A stretch of DNA of 64,000 nt from Symsagittifera roscoffensis (GCF_963678635.1 NC_087064.1:83943847-84007846), one strand, 5' to 3'; positions 14,201 through 29,200 are shown, numbered from the stretch's first letter. Program-made: numbers and translations. The notes: generated by a model not told the origin, from the letters alone.

Positions 14201-17200
14201 CTGCTTATGGTGATTTAGGAAGTGAATTAAACAAGACACCAATAAGCTTACTTTAAATACTTCAACTCCTGAGCCAACTTCAAATTCTGCTCTATTAGAA
14301 TCTGCTTTTCCACTTTCTCCTGACTCACACCTGGAACTATTCCTGCTCCCATTTGCTGATCAGGGTACATTGGATTTGCACTGTTGAAACCCACCCCTCC
14401 TCCTCCTCCCCTTCCCCCTGTACCGGACATTAGCCTGTTGTTGGGAGCTGATGCCATGTCAAAGGTGCTTCCAGCTTTGCCTGTGTTGAAGCCACGGAAG
14501 CTGTGGGGCCCTCTGTAACTTTTGTTGCCCGAGTTGTCCAAAGGCGTTGACAAACCGGACTTCGACCTAAAGTTAGAGAAGATTAAAATTTTAGACGATG
14601 AGAAAACTTTATTTTTGAATACTTAATACTGCTAATTATTTGAACCTACCAATCCAAGCTAGCAGTCCTGTGAATATCCGACTGTCTCCCATCCCGTCTG
14701 TAGCTATCCCCAGTATACTCCTCAAACCCACTTTTTCCGCCTGGCGACATCATACTGCAAGTTGACTCTGGAGCATCAATCGAAGTCTGAACTGAAATGT
14801 TACTCATCGAGGGGTTTCGAGCCAACAATGAGTTGAGGTACTGTGCATTCTGATGTTGTTGTTGCATTTGTTGTGCATTTACTTTGGGGAATCCGTGAGA
14901 TTGTGCTTTTGGTTGAATGGCTTTGAAGAAAGCTGCTTCTGAAATCTTCTGTCGTTGTTTCAATCTTTCTTTATCTTCATGAGCTCTTTGCTTTTGAATC
15001 TGCATTCTTTTCATTTCCATTTCCGCTCTTAGAGACTTAAAATTATCCGCCAGAAATTCTTCTTGGTCATTTTGTAAACTGGGTGTCGATTTCTGTTCAT
15101 ACCTGCCCCTATCTTTCTCAGGCGGAGTTTTGACTATCTTGGAGGCACTTCCGAATCCCTTCGGTCTATTGTCCAGGCCACTCTCCACAACTTCACTTCT
15201 AGGTCTTTCACTCTCAAAGTGGATACTTGAGTCTATAAACAATTCAGATGCTGGTCTATGTTGATGGGGATTGTGAGAATGTCTCACTGAGTAAGTGTCT
15301 CTGCCCGACATGACGTTGGGAGGAGGAGTGTTTTCCATACTGATTGACCTGTCGTACGCATTGGCGAAGCTTTTGCGAGCGGATAGCGGTGATCTCGACT
15401 GTTCCCCGTGAGGAGTGGAGGCACCCAAAGGCATCGAGTGTGCCAGTGCTCGATTACTCTGCAAGTTACTTGGTATGGCTGATGCTCTACCAACCTCAAA
15501 CTCGTATTCCTGTCTATCTGAGTCATCTTCCAACCCCATTTCAGTCATTACCGTTTGAACTTCCGCTCCCTCTACTCTTCTTTCATCCCCCCCTTTGTCG
15601 TCTGCTGATTCCTGTACATATGTCCAGTTCATCAACTCCTTCGACCTCTCTTTTGAGGCTGCTGGCGCTGCTGTCGTTGTCGTCGAGACAGTTGGCTTGT
15701 TTGAGTGAAGGAGCTTCAGGGAGTGCAAGTCGATGCTCTCTCCAACTCCCATCGCCTCCACAGTGCTGTCATTCTCATCCCCTTGGCAGTCGTCTGACAC
15801 ACTTGCACTTCTATTAATAGCATCTAGTTGATTGCCTAAAATAAGACAATCTTTGCAACTTTTTTCGAAACCATATGTAGGCAAATATTGTTGCAACTAC
15901 TTAGGGAATTTAAAAAAGGAACCGATATTTTAGGAAAATTTACTTTTCATTTTAATAGCATGGAAGCTTAACAATTCAACCGGTACCTAAACTCAAAAAG
16001 GATAACTATCAAGAAACGCGATGCGAATGTTCCTCTTTATTGGAACCTTACAATCATAATTTTAGATTTTGACGAAAAGAGTAATGAACGCAATGAAACT
16101 GATACAAAAATTGACTTGTTTTTTTTTCAAAAATCTTCAACTTTTGAGTTTCGAAGAAACAAATAGATGGTCTAAGGGCTCTTTGAATTTGAAAAGCAAT
16201 TTATGATGGACACTTTTTTGTTAAAATTAACCCCATTTGAGAAAACTGGATCAATAGGCACAACTTTTTTTTCAGTGAGAAATCTGATAATTAATTTCAT
16301 TTTCGAAATCAGAAGTCAATCACGTTTTTCGTGACCTTTACATTTTTGCTGTTCGATAGTGGACTTTGCTTTCCTTATAACAATGGAAATGCACTGAATT
16401 TAAAAAGATTTCACGGGTCTAGGACAACAAGCCGACGGGACTTCAAGCCGAAGGGACTTCAGGCCGAAATTTAAACTTTAAAAGCACCTTAAATTATATT
16501 TTTTTCATAAGTAAAACGTTGCTTTTCAAAAATTTTGGCAAGTTTAGTCCATAATAAGCGTTATTCATGACAATGAATCACTTAGGATTGGCATTCGTTA
16601 ATAATTTTAGACGGTTTTTGAAATGCATAAATTATAAACAAGAAAATTGCCTTCAACCGTGTTTTATATTTCAAATTTCCTAAACATCATTTGGAGGCTT
16701 AAATTTTATGAAAAAGCCATTAATTACTCAAAAAAGATCATAAAAGTAAGAAATTCTTTAAAAAGGTTTTCCAATTAATCCTATTTCATCACTTAATGAG
16801 AAAATTTTCGGCTTGAAGTCCCTAATTTTACGATTCGGCTTGAAGTCCCGTCGGCTTGATGTCCGGCACCCAGATTTCACAAGTCAAAACCGCGAAAAAT
16901 CAAAACTGAGCGTGAACAAATTTTAAGACTTTTTCTGAAAAAAAAAACATCAGCAAGACTTATAAAAGAGTCCTCACTACGTTCAATACTCTTAAACTAA
17001 ATCCGGCTGGGACCTGAATCTCAGACCTTAGGTTACAAAGTCAACCGCGTTACCTCTAAGCCAGATGGAAAGAAGTCTTACGACAAAAAGCTTAGTTCAT
17101 TACAAAACACTTGCTCTCGCAAGTGCACACATAGCCAACAGAAAGTTGGAAAAGTCAATGAATGCAAATAAATAGAAAAGATTACCGATGTTTTTTAAAG

Positions 17201-20200
17201 AAAATCATTAAGTTTTGAAATTAAAAAAAACTAGATGACCTTTTATAGATGAGTTTATAGCCTCTTTGAATTTATAGAACAATTTATCATTGATACTTTT
17301 TTGATGAAACAAAACCAATTTGAGAACACTGGATCAATAGGTAAAATTTTTGTTTGGCTGGGAAATTTGATAATTAAATTCCCCATTTTTGTAACTTGAA
17401 GTCAAACACAATTTTCGTGCCCTTTACACTTTTGCTTTAACAAAAGAAATTAACTGAACTCAAAAACTGTAGAAGATCAAATTTGTGTCCGAAAACAATT
17501 TGTAAAAAAAAAATTACGACCTATCTAAATAAAAGAAAGTCGCAGAAAAAAATTCTTTGTATTTTCTTTCTGAAAAATGTTAAAAAACTTGATCAACCAA
17601 TTTTTTCAAGCCTTCTGGATTTTGCCTTATACAAAGTTCTTTCTGAGAAAATCATGCTACGCAGGACAATTGAATGCTAATTGAGTATCGGAAAAAAACT
17701 TACAAAGCGGTAACAGCGCCGACAATAACTGAGCAGATACACGCTGATCCGGAAAAAAATGTTTTCATAAAAGTCCTTTTCAAAACAATCAGATAACAAT
17801 CTCCTTCTGCTCATCATACGACTCAAAATGAGGCCGCTAGTTTGATATAACATCAAGCCGAAAAACCTTTTAAGCCGAATCAAAGAAGAGGAAAAAAGCT
17901 GATATCGGAGCTGGTAAATTTACAATTAACATTAAAAACAATTTTCAAACAGAATGAGCGTTCAAAATGCAAACAAGCTCAAAATTTGATTTATAGTTGA
18001 GTAAAATACAGTTAGGAGATGTTCACTAACTTAAGATAACTAAGTTATTTGCGGAAAAAAAGTCTAGTACCCAGTTTTAGCACTCTTGCTTATCGCAAAG
18101 GTACTAATAATGAAAATAAAATCAGCAATAACATACACCGAAACCAAAAGATCAAAAAAATAAAAAGACATAAAATTAGTACATAAAATTACAAGAGACA
18201 TTCAGTTTCGATAAAAATAGCTAAAAACAAAAAAACTTCATTCCTTCGCAGGTAAGTTGACTAAAAATAAGAAAATGAAGAAAATGAATGACATCATGAT
18301 CATTAAATTTATTCAATTCATCAGTTCAAGACCTTTTTGCCTCACTCAATAAAAAACCTATTTTGCGCACAAGTCTTTTTGAAAGGTGCAAACTAGCCTA
18401 GAATGATAGCAATATTATCATGAAATAAACTGAAAGCAAAACTGACACAAGCATTAATTTTAAGGCCTTACACAGAGGCAAAACTGAGCTTCGCACCACT
18501 TGCGATACAACAGGATTAAAACAGCATGAGCCTCAGGAAGTCGCAAAGATAACTTCTACTAATGCAATTTAAAAAACTAAAAAACAAAAAATCAAATGAT
18601 AGAAGTTTTTTTTCAAGATTTAAGTATTTTCATTGTTTTCAGCGTTCCTTATAGAGTTCGATTTGAGCATTCAAAAAAGGGAGCCTAGTTTTTTCGTGCA
18701 CATTGAACGACAAAGCTAATATTTTCGAAGCAATTTCAAAAATGCAACAAAATGTCCGCAAAAAGTTTTGTAAGTCAAGTACTGCCACTAGTGGTACTCA
18801 GAAAGAGAAAAAAAAAGAGTCGAATCCAAAAAAAAAGAAAAAAAACGTGATACGGAATCTAGCACGACCAGAATAAGCAGACGGACGATAGTACAAAAGA
18901 ACAAAAAAATTCTAGTTAAAAAAAGTCCTGGGCCCGGATTAAAACCCCAGGCCTTGGTCGTCTCATGTTCATGTGTTACTTCTACACCAGATGCGCTCGA
19001 CGGTAGATTAAATTTTAATTTTTTATGACGCAAGTCGAAACACTTGTAACAATTGAATAGAAAAATTATTCAAAAGTTTAAGACATCCGGCTAGTGTTAC
19101 GACAAATATTGAGACGAAATCCATGAACCGACAAAAAAAACTTCACTCTGAAAAAATTCCCAGTAACAAACATTGCACCCAGTAGTTAAACTTGAATTTT
19201 CATGAAATTCTGCATATCAGCAGCATATTAACTGATGTCAAGTGATTAAGCAGCATATCAACCTCATTCAAGGTATTCAACTGATTTTGTTGAACTAGTT
19301 GTAAACCGAAAAAAAGTTTGTTTTCCGTTTTGATAACGCTTGCTAATCACAAGCGTAATTATTCTTCCAATTCAACAATAGCAGGATATTAAAACTCGAT
19401 AACTACCTTTTTTCTAAGGAAAAATTTTTCGCATTCAGTATTTGTTTTAGCTTTGACAATAACTGGAAACGATCTGAAAAACTATGATTTTCGATAACGC
19501 TTTTATCATAAACAGTTTTGAAAATGAAGTGATCAACACATGTTTTTGAATAAGCTGCTCAAAAAAGAACCGAAAATGGTTCTTCTTTCATGTCGAGAAA
19601 ATTGGTCTAAATTTTAGTTTCAGACTAGTTAACTGCAAGGCATCCTCATAATTGGCTAATCCTGATCACCTTGGCTAATCTTATGAGTGTTCTAGCATTA
19701 TTCAGGCCGCAAAGTTGACCAAATGCTTTACACTGAACACGGAACCAGCATAGACCCAGAGCGCAAAAAAAAACTTTTTAGTTGTTCAAACGTTTAGCAT
19801 CTTATGCTCTCGTGGTACCATTTTGCGCTACATGCACAGCAACCTTCTTTACTTGTGTTGTCAATTCTATCTAACCCAGACGCCAGCAAATGAAAAACAA
19901 CATGTTGAGCTTTGACATTCAGAAAAGAACAGACAACAGTTTGTTTTAGACAAAAACTATTTGAATATTTTGAATTTCTTCCATTCAGTTGGCTTGAAAA
20001 CTCTATAATTTATTCCATCACCTATATTGCCTACAGAACAAAAGTGAGCCACGACTGATCAAAATTGACATCGTTTTAGACAAACGTCAAGTCACATACA
20101 ATATAATTACTGATTTTTCGAAGTTGGTGTTAATATAAAAGTATAAGCCTTTGCATTGGTAGTTGATTACGTTTTTCAACAGTTTCATATAAATCTTAAC

Positions 20201-23200
20201 GCATAAAAATTATTACACACAAGCTGATTTTACTCACCAGATATAACCACCAAAATGAGTACAGAACTTCACTATTAGTTTGCATCTTTATTCAACTCAT
20301 TCTAAACACCTTTTAAACAGCTCTTTGAGATACATCTGCGGTAGAAAAGTCTTCATTCATTTGTGCGAAACCCAAATGTCATCATAGCATAGCTTCTTTG
20401 ATAAGATAATTAATATTTCATTGAAGAGAGGTCATAACAACTCACAATCAAAAAACAGATTTTGCCCCGTACCTTATCAGGGCCAGAATAAGGATAGTTG
20501 CACACCTTATCAATCAGCTATTCATTTTCCTTACAAAATTGTAGAAAAGTGATTAAAGCTATTTAAGTTTTTAAACAATTCAATTACATAATATCAGCTC
20601 GGAAAGTTTCACAAACTGAAACAATGGTTCGCATTGCTAACATTTCCACTAAGCATTTACTACTAGTGACAACTTTCGGATGGATTTTTACTTTCTTCGT
20701 ATTAGTTACGCAACAACCTGAAATGCCAGGCCCCGTGAAACGAACACAAATCAAAAACCAATATACTGAGAAAGCTGTGGACACTATAGAGATACCTGAA
20801 GGTGAGCAAAACTTCGGTGAGCATCGTAGCCAAGCGGACTTTGAAGTTGCAGCTTCACAAACTGGCAGCGGCGGTCTGATTAATCTTGAAAAACCACTTG
20901 CAGATCTGATAAGCCTCAGATCTGATATAATGGAGATGCAATACATGCTAAGTGGGAGAAGGAAAGATTGGAGTGATAAAGACAAACAGATGACTCAGGA
21001 TCTTATTGACCATCTCTGGCGAGAGTCTTACTCCATTTTGGAGGAGATATCTGGAAAGGAGTGTCGCCAAAAACTACAACAATCAGCCGATGAAATCTGG
21101 AAACACATCGACCACGTGAGTAGCAGCTAGCTCTTTCCTATGGCACTTGCACATGTCTATAGTAAGACGTTACAGGCCTTGCAAGTATAGTATCCCAATC
21201 TTTCACAGACGGTTAAAAGATTTAGCTGAAATATGGATGGCGTGAGACGTATTTTTAGTTTACCATCTCTATAGAAATCTGTAGAGTGGATTGTTGTCTA
21301 CTCGGAACAAAACATGCTTACAGGAGATTAGTAGATATTTGCCATACAAGAAGGTCTATCGAAAACGGTATTGAATCAGATACTTTCGGGCGACAGTGCA
21401 TCTGACTGAGTTCACAGCCTCAACGACTTAGCTGGCGTCCATCAAAGTCAAGCCAGGAGCATGTATACGACAGGAGCAAATATATTTCCGCTTTTGAAAC
21501 TCAAGTCGATGAGCTATTCGAAAACCTCGTAAGTAATCGCGTGAATCTCCTTAAGATGTCAGTACTATTAATCATTAGATCCAGTTCAAAACCCACAGAA
21601 CCTGGCTAAGCATACTAGAGGCCCAGCTAAAGCTGGAGATACTCATTTGATAATGTTTGAATCTTGTGTACTGATGCGAGATGAAGTAGGTAATTTCAAA
21701 AAAAAAAATGAAGAATTGGGCTTCCCTCAAAACCTTAGTTGTTGCTCTACTAAAAATGAAAACTATTGCGATTTTGGAATTTTCTCATTAACACATTTTG
21801 TGTTCAAATTTTAAGACGTAGCATCTTATGCACGGAGCCTTCTCACAACCTGACCTGTTGCCTTGATTAAACCCTTGATATCAGATTGGGTTGTTTGCGA
21901 GAAGCCCAAAAGTTTCAAGAAAACAGACAGGAAATCAAAACATTGACTACTCCGAGTGTATACTTTTCGTGTATAAAAAATTGGGCGTAACCGCTCAAAC
22001 AGAGGAGCTTCTCGAAGCCCGTTCTACACAATGAAACCAAAATCTCCGGCTTGTAAGGGTAGTTTTTGAGAAAAGTCAAAAAGTTTCAAAAAAACGTCAA
22101 AAATTCGAAAAATTAGACTTTTCCGAGTGTCATTACTTGTTGTGTAAAAAATTTGGTCATAACCGCGTATGCAGGGATCTCCTCGCAACCTGTTTTACCC
22201 ATTCAAAACAAAATTTTAGATTTGGAAGGGTAGTTTTCGAGAAAAGTTTCAAAAAACGGTAAATAAATCGAAAATTCGACATTTCCGAGGGCCACAACTT
22301 TTTGTCCAAAAAAATATGAGTGTCACCGCTTATGCAGGGGAGCTTCCCATAACTGTTTCTATCCGTTGAACTCAAAATCCCAGAATTGGGAGGGTAGTTT
22401 TCGAGAATCGCCGCTTTTTACAAATCCCTTTTCACTTATCTAGATGCACCGCTTATCTATATGCGCCGCTTTTCTGCAACTTTTTTTCACAATCGGAAAA
22501 AAACTATGAACAGGCATAGTTCCTACTTTCGAAGACTGCAACAGAATCTATCTGCATGGGACTTTTTTATGCAAGCCAAACAAATTTACGTGCGATCATT
22601 TTTGATAAAACTGTGGACGTTTGAAAAATCGAACCGCTTCTGTTAATGCTTTGCAAAATTCGCAATCGCTTTTGCCACTTTCGCTTATTCCCCTAGATCG
22701 GCCGCTTTCTTACCTATTTCTCTTTAAGCGGGACAATACAGTGGAAGCGATATTCTATTTCAGATTCAGAAGCGCGACTGCAGCGACACCCGGAACAAGT
22801 TCGCCGTTTGCAGTTTGAACAAACCCTGTGGGTTTGGGTGTCAGCTGCACCACCTCAACTGGTGCTTCATGCTCAGTTTCGCCCTCAATCGCACCATGGT
22901 ACTAGAGAACGGGGCCTGGAGTTACGATAAAAAGGGGTGGACGGACATGTTCCAGCCGTTGACTGGATGCAACCTGGAGGACAAGACTGGGCCTAGCATC
23001 GGTAAAAACAAATCTAACACAGATCATATCCAGCCTACACAGAAAATGCATTACTTTGAAAGCTACCAACATTTCACACAACTTGAAATTCAATTGCTTG
23101 AGTTTTAGACAGAGGGAGTCAAAGTGAAAGTGTGGAGAAAGAACGAGTGGTACGAATCCCGATAGTGGAAAGCATGGGTTGAATTTCAATTGCTTGAGTT

Positions 23201-26200
23201 TTAGACAGAGGGAGTCAAAGTGAAAGTTTGGAGAAAGAACGAGTGGTACGAATCCCGATAGTGGAAAGCATGTGTTGAATTTCGATTGCTTGAGTTTTAG
23301 ACAGAGGGAGTCAAAGTGAAAGTTTGGAGAAAGAACGAGTGGTACGAATCCCGATAGTGGAAAGCATGGATTGAATTTCGATTGCTTGAGTTTTAGACAG
23401 AGGGAGTCAAAGTGAAAGTGTGGAGAAAGAACGAGTGGTACGAATCCCGATAGTGGAAAGCATGGGTTGAATTTCAATTGCTTGAGTTTTAGACAGAGGG
23501 AGTCAAAGTGAAAGTGTGGAGAAAGAACGAGTGGTACGAATCCCGATAGTGGAAAGCGTGGGTTGAATTTCAATTGCTTGAGTTTGAGACAGAGGGAGTC
23601 AAAGTGAAAGTGTGGAGAAAGAACGAGTGGTACGAATCCCGATAGTGGAAAGCATGGGTTGAATTTCAATTGCTTGAGTTTTAGACAGAGGGAGTCAAAG
23701 TGAAAGTTTGGAGAAAGAACGAGTGGTACGAATCCCGATAGTGGAAAGCATGGATTGAATTTCAATTGCTTGAGTTTTAGACAGAGGGGGTCAAAGTGAA
23801 AGTGTGGAGAAAGAACGAGTGGTAAGATACCCGATAGTGGGAAGCATGGGTTGAATTTCAATTGCTTGAGTTTTAGACAGAGGGAGTCAAAGTGAAAGTG
23901 TGGAGAAAGAACGAGTGGTACGAATCCCGATAGTGGAAAGCATGGGTTGAATTTCAATTGCTTGAGTTTTAGACAGAGAGAGTCAAAGTGAACGTGTGGA
24001 GAAAGAACGAGTGGTACGAGTCCCGATAGTGGAAAGCATGGGTTGAATTTCAATTGCTTGAGTTTTAGACAGAGGGAGTCAAAGTGAAAGTTTGGAGAAA
24101 GAACGAGTGGTAAGAATCCCGATAGTGGATAGCATGGGTTGAGTTTCAATTGCTTGAGTTTTAGACAGAGGGAGTCAAAGTGAAAGTGTGGAGAAAGAAC
24201 GAGTGGTAAGAGTCCCGATAGTGGATAGCATGGGTTGAAATTCAATTGCTTGAGTTTTAGACAGAGGGAGTCAAAGTGAAAGTTTGGAGAAAGAATGAGT
24301 GGTAAGAATCCCGATAGTGGATAGCATGGGTTGAATTTCAATTGCTTGAGTTTTAGACAGAGGGAGTCAAAGTGAAAGTGTGGAGAAAGAACGAGTGGTA
24401 AGAATCCCGATAGTGGAAAGCATGGGTTGAATTTCAATTGCTTGAGTTTTAGACAGAGGGAGTCAAAGTGAAAGTTTGGAGAAAGAACGAGTGGTAAGAA
24501 TCCCGATAGTGGATAGCATGGGTTGAATTTCAATTGCTTGAGTTTTAGACAGAGGGAGTCAAAGTGAAAGTTTGGAGAAAGAACGAGTGGTAAGAATCCC
24601 GATAGTGGATAGCATGGGTTGAATTTCAATTGCTTGAGTTTTAGACAGAGGGAGTCAAAGTGAAAGTGTGGAGAAAGAACGAGTGGTACGAATCCCGATA
24701 GTGGAACGCATGGGTTGAATTTCAATTGCTTGAGTTTTAGACAGAGGGAGACAAAGTGAAAGTGTGGAGAAAGAACGAGTGGTACGAATCCCGATAGTGG
24801 AAAGCATGGGTTGAATTTCAATTGCTTGAGTTTTAGACAGAGGGAGTCAAAGTGAAAGTTTGGAGAAAGAACGAGTGGTAAGAATCCCGATAGTGGATAG
24901 CATGGGTTGAGTTTCAATTGCTTGAGTTTTAGAAAGAGGGAGTCAAAGTGAAAGTTTGGAGAAAGAACGAGTGGTAAGAATCCCGATAGTGGATAGCATG
25001 GGTTGAATTTCAATTGCTTGAGTTTTAGACAGAGGGAGTCAAAGTGAAAGTTTGGAGAAAGAACGAGTGGTAAGAATCCCGATAGTGGATAGCATGGGTT
25101 GAGTTTCAATTGCTTGAGTTTTAGACAGAGGGAGTCAAAGTGAAAGTCTGGAGAAAGAACGAGTGGTAAGAATCCCGATAGTGGAAAGCATGGGTTGAAT
25201 TTCAATTGCTTGAGTTTTAGACAGAGGGAGTCAAAGTGAAAGTTTGGAGAAAGAACGAGTGGTAAGAATCCCGGTAGTGGATAGCATGGGTTGAATTTCA
25301 ATTGCTTGAGTTTTAGACAGAGGGAGTCAAAGTGAAAGTGTGGAGAAAGAACGAGTGGTAAGAATCCCGACAGTGGATAGCATGGGTTGAGTTTCAATTG
25401 CTTGAGTTTTAGACAGAGGGAGTCAAAGTGAAAGTTTGGAGAAAGAACGAGTGGTAAGAATCCCGATAGTGGATAGCATGGGTTGAATTTCATTTGCTTG
25501 AGTTTTAGACAGAGGGAGTCAAAGTGAAAGTTTGGAGAAAGAACGAGTGGTAGGAATCCCGATAGTGGATAGCATGGGTTGTGTTTCAATTGCTTGAGTT
25601 TTAGACAGAAGGAGTCAAAGTGAAAAAGTGGAGAAAGAACGAGTGGTAAGAATCCCGATAGTGGATAGCATGAGTTGAATTTCAATTGCTTGAGTTTTAG
25701 ACAGAGGGAGTCAAAGTGAAAGTGTGGAGAAAGAACGAAAGGTAGGAATCCTAATAGTGGATAGCATGGGTTGAATTTCAATTGCTTGAGTTTTAGACAG
25801 AGGGAGTCAAAGTGAAAGTGTGGAGAAAGAACGAGTGGTAAGAATCCCGATAGTGGATAGCATGGGTTGAGTTTCAATTGCTTGAGCTTTAGACAGAGGG
25901 AGTCAAAATGAAAGTGTGGAGAAAGAACGAGTGGTAAGAATCCCGATAGTGGATAGCATGGGTTGAATTTCAACTGCTTCAGTTTTAGACAGAGGGAGTC
26001 AAAGTAAAAGTGTGGAGAAAGAACGAGTGGTAAGAATCCCGATAGTGGATAGCATGGGTTGAATTTCAAATGCTTGACTTTAAGACAGAGGGAGTCAAAG
26101 TGAAAGTGTGGAGAAAGAACGAGTGGTAAGAATCCCGATAGTGGATAGCATGGGTTGAGTTTCAATTGCTTGAGTTTTAGACAGAGGGAGTCAAAATGGA

Positions 26201-29200
26201 AGTGTGGAGAAAAAACGAGTGGTAAGAATCCCGATAGTGGATAGCATGGGTTGAACTTCAATTGCTTGAGTTTTAGACAGAGGGAGTCAAAGTGAATGTT
26301 TGGAGAAAGAACGAGTGGTAAGAATCCCGATAGTGGATAGCATGGGTTGAGTTTCAATTGCTTGAGTTTTAGACAGAGGGAGTCAAAGTGAAAGTGTGGA
26401 GAAAGAACGAGTGGTAAGAGTCCCGATAGTGGATAGCATGGGTTGAGTTTCAATTGCTTGAGTTTTAGACAGAGGGAGTCAAAGTGAAAGTGTGGAGAAA
26501 GAACGAGTGGTAAGAATCCCGATAGTGGATAGCATGGGTTGAATTTCAATTGCTTGAGTTTCAGACAGAAGGAGTCAAAGTGAAAGTTTGGAGAAAGAAC
26601 GAGTGGTCAGAATCCCGATAGTGGATAGCATGGGTTGAGTTTCAATTGCTTGAGTTTTAGACAGAGGGAGTCAAAGTGAAAGTGTGGAGAAAGAACGAGT
26701 GGTAAGAATCCCGATAGTGGATAGCATGAGTTGAATTTCAATTGCTTGAGTTTTAGACAGAGAGAGTCAAAGTGAAAGTGTGGAGAAAGAACGAAAGGTA
26801 GGAATCCTAATAGTGGATAGCATGGGTTGAATTTCAATTGCTTGAGTTTTAGACAGGGAGTCAAAGTGAAAGTGTGGAGAAAGAACGAGTGGTAAGAATC
26901 CCGATAGTGGACAGCATGGGTAATTCTCCACTTCGAAATCAGTTCTTCCTTCCCAACATTCCTTCCAAATGGGCGCGCAAGATGTCACACTGCCACTCCA
27001 GCCCCACAGTCTGGTACGCAGCTCAGTTCATAGTCTATTCGATGCGATCGAATGAGAAATTAAGCCAACACTTGCACTCAGTTCAGGCCAGGACACAGAT
27101 ATCCCACAATTTCCTCGGAATCCATGTTCGCAGATCGGACAAGAAGTCGGAAGCAAAGTATCACGACTTGGCCGAGTATATGGAGTACGCGAAGGTACTC
27201 CAGAACAGATTGGAGAAAACTGACATGCACATCAACAAAGAGATCTATTTGGGTGAGATGAAACAATAAAAATCACCAAATAAACTCAACTTACTTTTTT
27301 CTACAACAAAGTTTGGCTACTTTGCAAATATCGCAGTTCCGACTACTATTTTTGGACCAACTAAATCCTCAAAAACTATCGAGATGCTACATTTTGTGTA
27401 AGTGCTGCCTGTAAGAATCCCGATAGTGGATAGCATGGGTTGAATTTCAATTGCTTGAGTTTTAGACAGAGGGAGTCAAAGTGAAAGTTTGGAGAAAGAA
27501 CGAGTGGTAAGAATCCCGATAGAGGATAGCATGGGTTGAGTTTCAATTGCTTGAGTTTTAGACAGAGGGAGACAAAGTGAAAGTGTGGAGAAAGAACGAG
27601 TGGTTGAATTTCAATTGCTTGAGGTTTAGACAGAAGGAGTCAAAGTGAAAGTTTGGAGAAAGAACGAGTGGTAAGAATCCCGATAGTGGATAGCATGGGT
27701 TGAGTTTCAATTGCTTGAGTTTTAGACAGAGGGAGTCAAAGTGAAAGTGTGGAGAAAGAACGAGTGGTAAGAACCCCGATAGTGGATAGCATGTGTTGAA
27801 TTTCAATTGCTTGAGTTTTAGACAGAGGGAGTCAAAGTGAAAGTGTGGAGAAAGAACGAGTGGTAAGAATCCCGATAGTGGACAGCATGGGTAATTCTCC
27901 ACTTCGAAATCAGTTCTTCCTTCCCAACATTCCTTCCAAATGGGCGCGCAAGATGTCACACTGCCACTCCAACCCCACAGTCTGGTACGCAGCTCAGTTC
28001 ATAGCCTATTCGATGCGACCGAATGAGAAATTAAGCCAACACTTGCACTCAGTTCAGGCCAGGACACAGATATCCCACAACTTCTTCGGAATCCATGTTC
28101 GCAGATCGGACAAGAAGTCGGAGGCAAAGTATCACGACTTGGCCAAGTACATGGAGTACGTGAAGGTAGTCCAGAACAGATTGGAGAAAACTGACATGCA
28201 CATCAACAAAGAGATCTATTTGGGTGAGATGAAACAACAAAGATCACCAAATAAACTCAACTTACTTTTTTCTACAACAAAGTTTGGCTACTTTGCAAAT
28301 ATCGCAGTTCCGACTACTATTTTTGGACCAACTAAATCCTCAAAAACTATCGAGATGCTACATTTTGTGTAAGTGCTGCCTGTAAGAATCCCGAGTGGAT
28401 AGCATGGGTTGAATTTCAATTGCTTGAGTTTTAGACAGAGGGAGTCAAAGTGAAAGTTTGGCGAAAGAACGAGTGGTAAGAATCCCGATAGAGGATAGCA
28501 TGGGTTGAGTTTCAATTGCTTGAGATTTAGACAGAGGGAGTCAAAGTGAAAGTGTGGAGAAAGAACGACGAGTGGTTGAATTTCAATTGCTTGAGGTTTA
28601 GACAGAAGGAGTCAGAGTGAAAGTTTGGAGAAAGAACGAGTGGTAAGAATCCCGATAGTGGATAGCATGGGTTGAGTTTCAATTGCTTGAGTTTTAGACA
28701 GAGGGAGTCAAAGTGAAAGTGTGGAGAAAGAACGAGTGGTAAGAATCCCGATAGTGGATAGCATGGGTTGAATTTCAATTGCTTGAGTTTTAGACAGAGG
28801 GAGTCAAAGTGAAAGTTTGGAGAAAGAACGAGTGGTAAGAATCCCGATAGAGGATAGCATGGGTTGAGTTTCAATTGCTTGAGTTTTAGACAGAGGGAGT
28901 CAAAGTGAAAGTGTGGAGAAAGAACGAGTGGTTGAATTTCAATTGCTTGAGGTTTAGACAGAAGGAGTCAAAGTGAAAGTTTGGAGAAAGAACGAGTGGT
29001 AAGAATCCCGATAGTGGATAGCATGGGTTGAGTTTCAATTGCTTGAGTTTTAGACAGAGGGAGTCAAAGTGAAAGTGTGGAGAAAGAACGAGTGGTAAGA
29101 ATCCCGATAGTGGACAGCATGGGTTGAGTTTCAATTGCTTGAGTTTTAGACAGAGGGAGTCAAAGTGAAAGTGTGGAGAAAGAACGAGTGGTTAGAATCC

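Larger units (their letters stand above)
10953..14251. other. CAMSAP intron 7 (between exons 7 and 8)
   Basis: 3.3 kb without coding signal. It holds a tRNA-like repeat at 12213-12296, a MITE-like element near 12677-12975 and another tRNA-like repeat at 14034-14102. The rest is AT-rich, with scattered pieces of the dispersed repeat that also occurs at 17.6-19.4 kb. Confidence 0.7.
15836..20623. other. CAMSAP intron 5, part 5' of the nested FUT8 gene
   Basis: No coding signal. It holds copies of dispersed repeat R1 (16040-16414 with 16881-16997, and 17143-17460), a MITE (16415-16871), tRNA-like repeats (17001-17069, 18925-19003) and hairpin-motif repeats near 18050-18110 and 19310-19370. The last ~500 bases before 20624 should contain the FUT8 promoter, but no specific element can be named. 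Confidence 0.65.
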
